Shown here: positions 59,566 through 64,000 of the stretch, piece after piece
How positions within the stretch are numbered: position 1 is the stretch's first letter
How the letters are laid out: every line of letters begins with the position of its first letter
From: Hallerella sp963656065
GTDB lineage: Bacteria > Fibrobacterota > Fibrobacteria > Fibrobacterales > Fibrobacteraceae
Length of the DNA stretch: 64,000 bases
NCBI GenBank assembly: GCA_963656065.1
Contig: CAVKGV010000006.1
Coordinates: 1-64,000, forward strand
Reading direction: 5' to 3'
The notes under the pieces: model-generated
Told to the model about the DNA's origin: nothing
What the model saw: only the letters and a program-made list of their open reading frames with translations
Database searches by the model: none
Translations under genes and position numbers: made by a program

Positions 59566-59939
59566 GAGAAACCGGAAAAGTTTCTGTCCAGGATTTAGGC
59601 TTCGAAACGATTATCGGAGCCTTTTCCTTTGAACGCGAACGACCGCAGCCGGTCCGACTCAGCTTTTCGCTCTGGATGGATTTTTCCGGAATAGCCCAAA
59701 GCGATTCCCTAGAAGCGACAGTCGATTATGCAATGCTTTCCGAAGACTTGGTTGCATTCATCCAAAAGTCCCGCTTCACACTCGTTGAAACTTTGGTGTA
59801 TCGCGCCGCACAGCGACTTCTCGAAAAATCTCCAAATGTCTCCGCCGCCTGGGTCCGCATCGAAAAGCCGGAGGCGATTCCCGGAGCAAGATGTTCCTCC
59901 GCCGAAATTCGCCTGGAACGCTCAGCCGGCAAGTCCTGA
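59559..59939 (+). CDS. folB: Dihydroneopterin aldolase
   Basis: A 126-residue FolB of the tetrahydrofolate pathway. It has VQDLGFETIIGAFSFERERPQPV, the usual N-terminal strand-helix with the pterin-binding Glu region. TVDYAMLSEDLVAFI and TLVETLVYRAAQRL follow, and the C-terminal VRIEKPEAIPGA contains the catalytic Lys. Length is typical (about 120). It shares its start with the end of the preceding gene, so translation is probably coupled. Confidence 0.85.
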   Translation: MVRETGKVSVQDLGFETIIGAFSFERERPQPVRLSFSLWMDFSGIAQSDSLEATVDYAMLSEDLVAFIQKSRFTLVETLVYRAAQRLLEKSPNVSAAWVRIEKPEAIPGARCSSAEIRLERSAGKS

Positions 59940-61475
59940 AAAAACCCGAAAGCGCAACGCTTCCGCAATGTCAGAGCATTCCACCGGAACATTTTGCAAA
60001 GAATCGTTTACCGCCCGCAAATCGGCAATCGTCCGAGCGACTTTTAGCATCCGATAATAGCCTCGTGCACTGAGCTGCATCTTTTCCGCGGCGGAAACGG
60101 CAAAGCGTTCCGTCGAAGTTGTCATCGCGGCAAACGCTTTTGTTTCATCGCTGTTCATCTCTGCATTGGCGTGGCACTTGTTCCGGGAAAGCCTTTTAAG
60201 CTGGACCTTTCTTGCCGCTACGACACGTTCCCGAATCCGGGAAGAACTCTCCCCCGTCGGCTCCTGCATCAAATTTTGAGGATCCGTTGAAGGAACCGCG
60301 ACCTGGATATCGATTCGGTCTAGCATCGGACCGGAAATCCGTTGGCGATACCTCCTGACAGAATCCGGCAAACAAGAGCATTCCCGCTTCGGGTCCATCG
60401 AATAGCCGCACGGGCAGGGATTCATCGCAGCCCCCATCATAAACCGGGCAGGCCACGCCACCGTTCCGCTAGCCCGGCTGATTCGAATAATTCCTTCTTC
60501 CATCGGTTCGCGCAAGGCTTCCAGGACATTCCGATTGAACTCCGGAAGTTCGTCTAAAAAAAGCACTCCGTTGTGGGCAAGGCTCGCTTCGCCGGGTCGA
60601 AGCCTCGGACCGCCACCGACAAGGGCTATCATCGAAGAAGAATGATGCGGAGAACGAAACGGTCGAAGGTTCAAAAATTTTTCAGACGCCTCTTCGCCAA
60701 GCATCCGCAAGGAAGAATAGATGCGCGTACATTCTAAAATTTCCTCATCCGTCATCGGTGGCAAAATGCCAGGCAGACAGCGCGCCGAAAAAGTCTTGCC
60801 GGAACCCGGAGAACCGACCAGTAAAAAATTGTGGGAGCCAGCCGCTGCAATTTCCAAAGCCCGCTTGACACCCTCCATTCCCATCACCGAACGAAAATCC
60901 GGCGCCGAGGGATCCGCCGCCATGACCCGATGCGAAATGCCGCTCGACCGCACGGGCAAAACCTCCGAACCCGGCGAAATCGCCGCGATACATTCCGCAA
61001 GAGTCGATACCCCAATAATGGAAAGCCCCGATACAAGGCTTGCCTCGGCAACGTTCTCCCTCGGCACCACCAAAACATCCTCTTTCCTCGAAAGGCTCAT
61101 CGCTACGGACAAGACGCCATGCACCGCCTTGACGCGACCATCCAAAGAAAGTTCACCCAAAAAGACAAAACGCTCCGGTTCTCTCGCCTGGATTTCTTCG
61201 CTAGCGAGAAGCATTCCGATAGCGAGCGGCAAATCCAGAGACGTCCCCTCCTTCCGCAAGTCCGCGGGAGAAAGGTTTACCGTCATCCGGCTACCAGAAG
61301 CGGCAAAGCCCGCGCTTCGAATACTCGAAACGACGCGTTCCCTGGATTCGCGGACAGCGTTATCCGGCAAACCGACAAGCGTAAAACCGGGAAGTCCCGC
61401 CGAAGAATCGACTTCGACATTTACCGGAATCGCCTTGATTCCAAGCAGACAGCTGGTACGAATCCTTTGGAACAC
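59922..61475 (-). CDS. comM: ComM/YifB Mg-chelatase-like AAA+ ATPase
   Basis: A 517-residue ComM-type branch-migration helicase used in natural transformation. An N-terminal Lon-like domain (1-170, GLPGFTLVGLPDNAVRESRERV) is followed by an Mg-chelatase AAA+ domain with GSPGSGKTFSARCLPGILP (Walker A) and FLDELPEF (Walker B), and a C-terminal helical domain (ARGYYRMLKVARTIADL). The start is GTG at 61475, 8 bases after the spoVG stop. It overlaps folB by 18 bases, convergent. Confidence 0.92.
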   Translation of the reverse strand: MFQRIRTSCLLGIKAIPVNVEVDSSAGLPGFTLVGLPDNAVRESRERVVSSIRSAGFAASGSRMTVNLSPADLRKEGTSLDLPLAIGMLLASEEIQAREPERFVFLGELSLDGRVKAVHGVLSVAMSLSRKEDVLVVPRENVAEASLVSGLSIIGVSTLAECIAAISPGSEVLPVRSSGISHRVMAADPSAPDFRSVMGMEGVKRALEIAAAGSHNFLLVGSPGSGKTFSARCLPGILPPMTDEEILECTRIYSSLRMLGEEASEKFLNLRPFRSPHHSSSMIALVGGGPRLRPGEASLAHNGVLFLDELPEFNRNVLEALREPMEEGIIRISRASGTVAWPARFMMGAAMNPCPCGYSMDPKRECSCLPDSVRRYRQRISGPMLDRIDIQVAVPSTDPQNLMQEPTGESSSRIRERVVAARKVQLKRLSRNKCHANAEMNSDETKAFAAMTTSTERFAVSAAEKMQLSARGYYRMLKVARTIADLRAVNDSLQNVPVECSDIAEALRFRVFSGLAG

Positions 61476-61483
61476 GTGACACC

Positions 61484-61828
61484 CTACGCGGCGGCGATTG
61501 CCTGTTGATATTTTTCAAGAATACAGTTTTCAATATGCTCGCGGCATTCCCGCGTTATCGGGAAAAAGATGCTCCGATACTCTTCGCCCTTATAAAACGG
61601 ATCATTCGGATATCCGACAAAGAGTCCGTTTTCACCGTCCATCACGCGCAGCTGGGTCAATTCAAACTGATCGTTCAACGTCACACGAGCAAGCGCCTTG
61701 ATGTGTCCCATGTTCATCCCTTCCTTAAACGGATAGACGCGAACATTTGTCACGACGAGACAGTCAAATTCCGAAACCTTCGGCTGGTGTTTTCCTTCTG
61801 CGGCGGGCGCCGACTTTACCTTTGGCAT
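61484..61828 (-). CDS. spoVG: SpoVG family RNA/DNA-binding protein
   Basis: A 114-residue SpoVG homologue with a short basic N-terminal tail (MPKVKSAPAAEGKHQPKVSE). The core reads VTNVRVYPFKEGMNMGHIKALARVTLNDQFELTQLRVM, then FVGYPND and YRSIFFPITRECREHIENCIL. SpoVG proteins bind nucleic acid and regulate expression in several phyla. The start is the ATG at 61828 with GGAGG upstream; an earlier in-frame start lies outside the family alignment. Confidence 0.92.
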   Translation of the reverse strand: MPKVKSAPAAEGKHQPKVSEFDCLVVTNVRVYPFKEGMNMGHIKALARVTLNDQFELTQLRVMDGENGLFVGYPNDPFYKGEEYRSIFFPITRECREHIENCILEKYQQAIAAA

Positions 61829-61894
61829 AGAAGCCTCCATGATTAAATCCCAACATCGGGACGCTCCTTCTATCGCAAAAGTCGTGCCAAAACA

Positions 61895-61927
61895 AAAACG
61901 GCATTTTTCTTTCAAAAACGCCGTTTT
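61895..61927. terminator. Terminator between pilC and spoVG
   Basis: AAAACGGC (61895-61902) pairs perfectly with GCCGTTTT (61920-61927), with T-rich sequence on both strands. It ends the pilT-pilC transcript before spoVG. Confidence 0.8.
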
Positions 61928-61938
61928 CTTTTTTGAAA

Positions 61939-61954
61939 AATCGATTAATCGATT
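61939..61954. repeat. 16-base perfect palindrome
   Basis: AATCGATTAATCGATT is its own reverse complement. It lies between the pilC stop and the terminator. It could be an operator for spoVG, but nothing else supports that. Confidence 0.4.
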
Positions 61955-61969
61955 ATATCTGGTGATTAA

Positions 61970-63172
61970 TCAACCTTGGACCGCATCGGACATGCTAAAG
62001 ATTGGCATATACATCGCAATCATCAGGAAGCCCACCGCTCCACCGAGGAACACCATGATCAAAGGCTCCATCATCGACGTGACGGCATCGATTGCGGCAT
62101 CGACTTCTTCATCGTAAAAATCCGCCACTTTCAAGAGCATCCCACCGAGCTGTCCCGTCTTTTCTCCGACACCGACCATCTGGACGACCATCGCCGGAAA
62201 AATTCCCGTTTCCTTCATCGGCTCCACGATGCTCTTACCGCCGGCAAGTCCCACCGCGATTTTCATGATTGCGTTTTCCACGGCCATGTTGCCCGAAGTC
62301 TTCGCCGTCACCTGCAACGCTTCCGTCACCGAAACGCCCGCATTGAGAAGCGTTCCAAGCGTCCGGCTGAACCGCGCCACGGAGCTTTTCACCTGCAAAT
62401 CGCCAAGTTTCGGGACCTTGAGCATGATTTTGTCCCATCCCAGGTGCAGCTTCGGGACTTTCATGATAACCTTGAACGCAACGATGATTGCCACCGCACC
62501 CAAGATCCAGAAAGCCGCATAGTCACGAATTCCGTCGGAAAGGTTCATCACGACCTGCGTCGGCCACGGAAGTTCCCCGCCCGCTTCCATAAACGTCTGG
62601 GCAAAGGTCGGCACGACAAACGACAGCATGAGAATCACGACAATGACCGCCACGATAGCGACCATTATCGGATACGTCAAGGCCTTTTTCACCTTGCGCA
62701 CCAGACGTTCATTCGCCTCCTGGTAATCCGCAAGACGCGAGAGGATCCCATCGAGAATACCGCCCGCTTCACCTGCCGCGACCATGTTGCAATACAGCTT
62801 GTCGAAAACCTTCGGATGCTGCGCGAGCGCATCGGCGAGACTCGAACCGCCGCTGATTGACATCGTGAGCTTGTGGACAACCGACTTCATCGCCGGATTT
62901 TCCATCTGCTCTTCCAGAATGTTCAAACACTGGAGCATCGGAAGTCCCGCCGAGGTCATCGAACTGAACATTCGCGTAAAACGGGAAACGTCCTTCGACT
63001 TGATGCCCGAACCGATTTGAATCTTGATTTCAATCGGCTTGCGCTTGATGCTGTTTACGACCAGATGTTTCCGGCGGAGCAGCGATTCCGCTTCGATCTT
63101 CGACTTCGCTTCGATTTCGCCGTCGAACTGGTTCCCTTGGGTATTCTGCGCCTTGTAGAGAAAAACGGGCAT
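61970..63172 (-). CDS. pilC: Type IV pilus inner-membrane platform protein
   Basis: A 400-residue PilC/GspF protein, the cytoplasmic-membrane platform on which pilins are polymerised and retracted. It has an N-terminal F-domain repeat (FLYKAQNTQGNQFDGEIEA, then FTRMFSSMTSAGLPMLQCLNIL) and a second copy near residue 280 (FSRTLGTLLNAGVSVTEAL). Three transmembrane helices lie at about 170-195, 220-240 and 370-395. The start is the ATG at 63172, three bases after the pilT stop. Cotranscribed with pilT. Confidence 0.93.
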   Translation of the reverse strand: MPVFLYKAQNTQGNQFDGEIEAKSKIEAESLLRRKHLVVNSIKRKPIEIKIQIGSGIKSKDVSRFTRMFSSMTSAGLPMLQCLNILEEQMENPAMKSVVHKLTMSISGGSSLADALAQHPKVFDKLYCNMVAAGEAGGILDGILSRLADYQEANERLVRKVKKALTYPIMVAIVAVIVVILMLSFVVPTFAQTFMEAGGELPWPTQVVMNLSDGIRDYAAFWILGAVAIIVAFKVIMKVPKLHLGWDKIMLKVPKLGDLQVKSSVARFSRTLGTLLNAGVSVTEALQVTAKTSGNMAVENAIMKIAVGLAGGKSIVEPMKETGIFPAMVVQMVGVGEKTGQLGGMLLKVADFYDEEVDAAIDAVTSMMEPLIMVFLGGAVGFLMIAMYMPIFSMSDAVQG

Positions 63173-63175
63173 CGG

Positions 63176-64000
63176 TTAAACTCCCACCTTTTCGAGGTCT
63201 TTTTCGAGCTGCGCCGGATCCGGGGACTTCGCCACCGCTTCGAAATGGTCCAACTTGCCTTGACGGACCAGTTCCGCAAGCCGCATGTTCATCGTGTTCA
63301 TCCCGAACTTCTGCCCGATTTCAATCATCGAGCCAATCTGGTGCGTTTTGTTGTCGCGAATCAGCGCCCGAATAGCCGGGGTAACGTTCATCACCTCGTA
63401 GCACATCACGCGACCGCCACCGATTTTCGGAAGGAGCATCTGACACACAACGCCCTGGAGCACGAACGAAAGCTGCGTCCGGACGGTCTGCTGTTCGCCC
63501 TGTGGGAAAGCGTCCACGATACGGTTAATCGTCTGGACAGCGGAATTGGTATGGAGCGTCGCAAGCGTCAAGTGTCCCGTTTCCGCAATCGTCAAAGCGG
63601 CGCGGATCGTTTCGAGATCGCGCATTTCGCCGATGAGAACGATATCCGGGTCCTGCCGCAAGGCCATCTTGAGCGCCTGGGAAAAACTCTTCGTATCATT
63701 TCCGACTTCGCGCTGGTTCACCATGCAATTCTGGTGCTTGTGCAAAAATTCAATCGGATCTTCAATCGTCAAAATATGCTCGTGGCGTTCCTTGTTGATC
63801 TTGTCTATCATTGCGGCGAGCGTCGTCGATTTACCGGAACCCGTAGAACCCGTCACGAGGACAAGCCCGGAAGGCCGCGTCGTAAATTCCGCGATGATGG
63901 GCGGAAGGTCAAGCTCCTTGAAAGTCTTGATCCTGAGCGGGATAATTCGAAGCGCAAGTGCGACACAACCGCGTTGCAAGTAGGCATTCGCACGAAAGCG
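63176..64000 (-). CDS. pilT: Twitching motility ATPase PilT (N-terminus outside window)
   Basis: A partial PilT, the hexameric ATPase that retracts type IV pili. The visible 274 residues include RFRANAYLQRGCVALALRII at the window edge, the Walker A GSTGSGKSTT, Walker B region with DPDIVLIGEMRD, the Asp box, and HLTLATLHTNS. The reading frame is open to base 64000, so the first ~100 residues (PAS-like domain) lie beyond. Followed by pilC. Confidence 0.94.
   Translation of the reverse strand, partial: RFRANAYLQRGCVALALRIIPLRIKTFKELDLPPIIAEFTTRPSGLVLVTGSTGSGKSTTLAAMIDKINKERHEHILTIEDPIEFLHKHQNCMVNQREVGNDTKSFSQALKMALRQDPDIVLIGEMRDLETIRAALTIAETGHLTLATLHTNSAVQTINRIVDAFPQGEQQTVRTQLSFVLQGVVCQMLLPKIGGGRVMCYEVMNVTPAIRALIRDNKTHQIGSMIEIGQKFGMNTMNMRLAELVRQGKLDHFEAVAKSPDPAQLEKDLEKVGV

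Overview
The window reads as the chromosome of a Fibrobacter-like bacterium (FCB group). The evidence is indirect but consistent: secreted proteins with long Ser/Glu-rich tracts, a rhamnogalacturonan lyase and other polysaccharide-associated secreted proteins with a short C-terminal sorting-like module, a LexA gene, a FecR-domain protein, and promoters built on TATATTTG-type -10 elements. Most genes are compact and coding density is high; neighbouring genes often overlap by 1 or 4 bases (TGATG, ATGA).

Left end (1-4150), accessory: a structured RNA resembling the HEARO/omegaRNA family ends directly at the ATGA start of a serine recombinase, with no IscB-type nuclease. It is followed by a large helicase combining a PLD nuclease-like domain, an SF2 helicase core and a DUF3427-like tail. 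4169-11036 is a minus-strand housekeeping run: aroE, a fused aroK-aroB, an NDP-sugar dehydratase, ffh, pdxB and an outer-membrane protein.

11347-16860 is AT-richer and looks inserted next to ompH/bamA. It carries a TonB/PglI-like protein and a two-gene module of a SNF2-type ATPase followed by an Hsp70/actin-fold ATPase. Upstream of the module is a 47-codon reading frame with a run of nine G that could act as a phase switch. I do not recognise this pair as a named system, and it is the best candidate in the window for an undescribed one.

16872-28609: ompH(skp)-bamA envelope assembly, a lipoprotein, an atypical glycogen-synthase-like enzyme, a Ser-rich lipoprotein with a putative hydrolase domain, a Ser/Thr kinase, CvpA and a PL11 rhamnogalacturonan lyase. 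28610-29135 is non-coding, with nested palindromes of a dispersed repeat. 29136-35171 is a secreted-protein operon (cadherin-like adhesin, then a CBM3-like/C39-peptidase-like/calcium-repeat protein, then a small exported protein). An orphan Phd antitoxin follows.

35475-49597: xseA, a MerR-type-promoter flavodoxin/DUF4405 pair, pflBA, a CorC-like protein with ybeY and a small conserved gene, a FecR protein, an FAD oxidoreductase, RluA, a SlyD-like PPIase and guaB. 49910-55588: tRNA-Glu, a charged membrane protein, a structured non-coding interval, lexA with two 13-base operator repeats, a histone-H1-like zinc protein divergent from lepA, and a signal-peptidase-like protein lacking the usual lysine. 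55518-64000: hemA-hemC-hemD, a Fibrobacter-style Ser/acidic membrane protein, folB, comM, spoVG, and pilC/pilT, with pilT running off the window.

A recurring feature is a TATATT hexamer 6-8 bases before the start codon of several genes, suggesting leaderless transcripts. Two divergent promoter pairs share the same 14-base geometry. No CRISPR array, rRNA or complete insertion sequence was seen.
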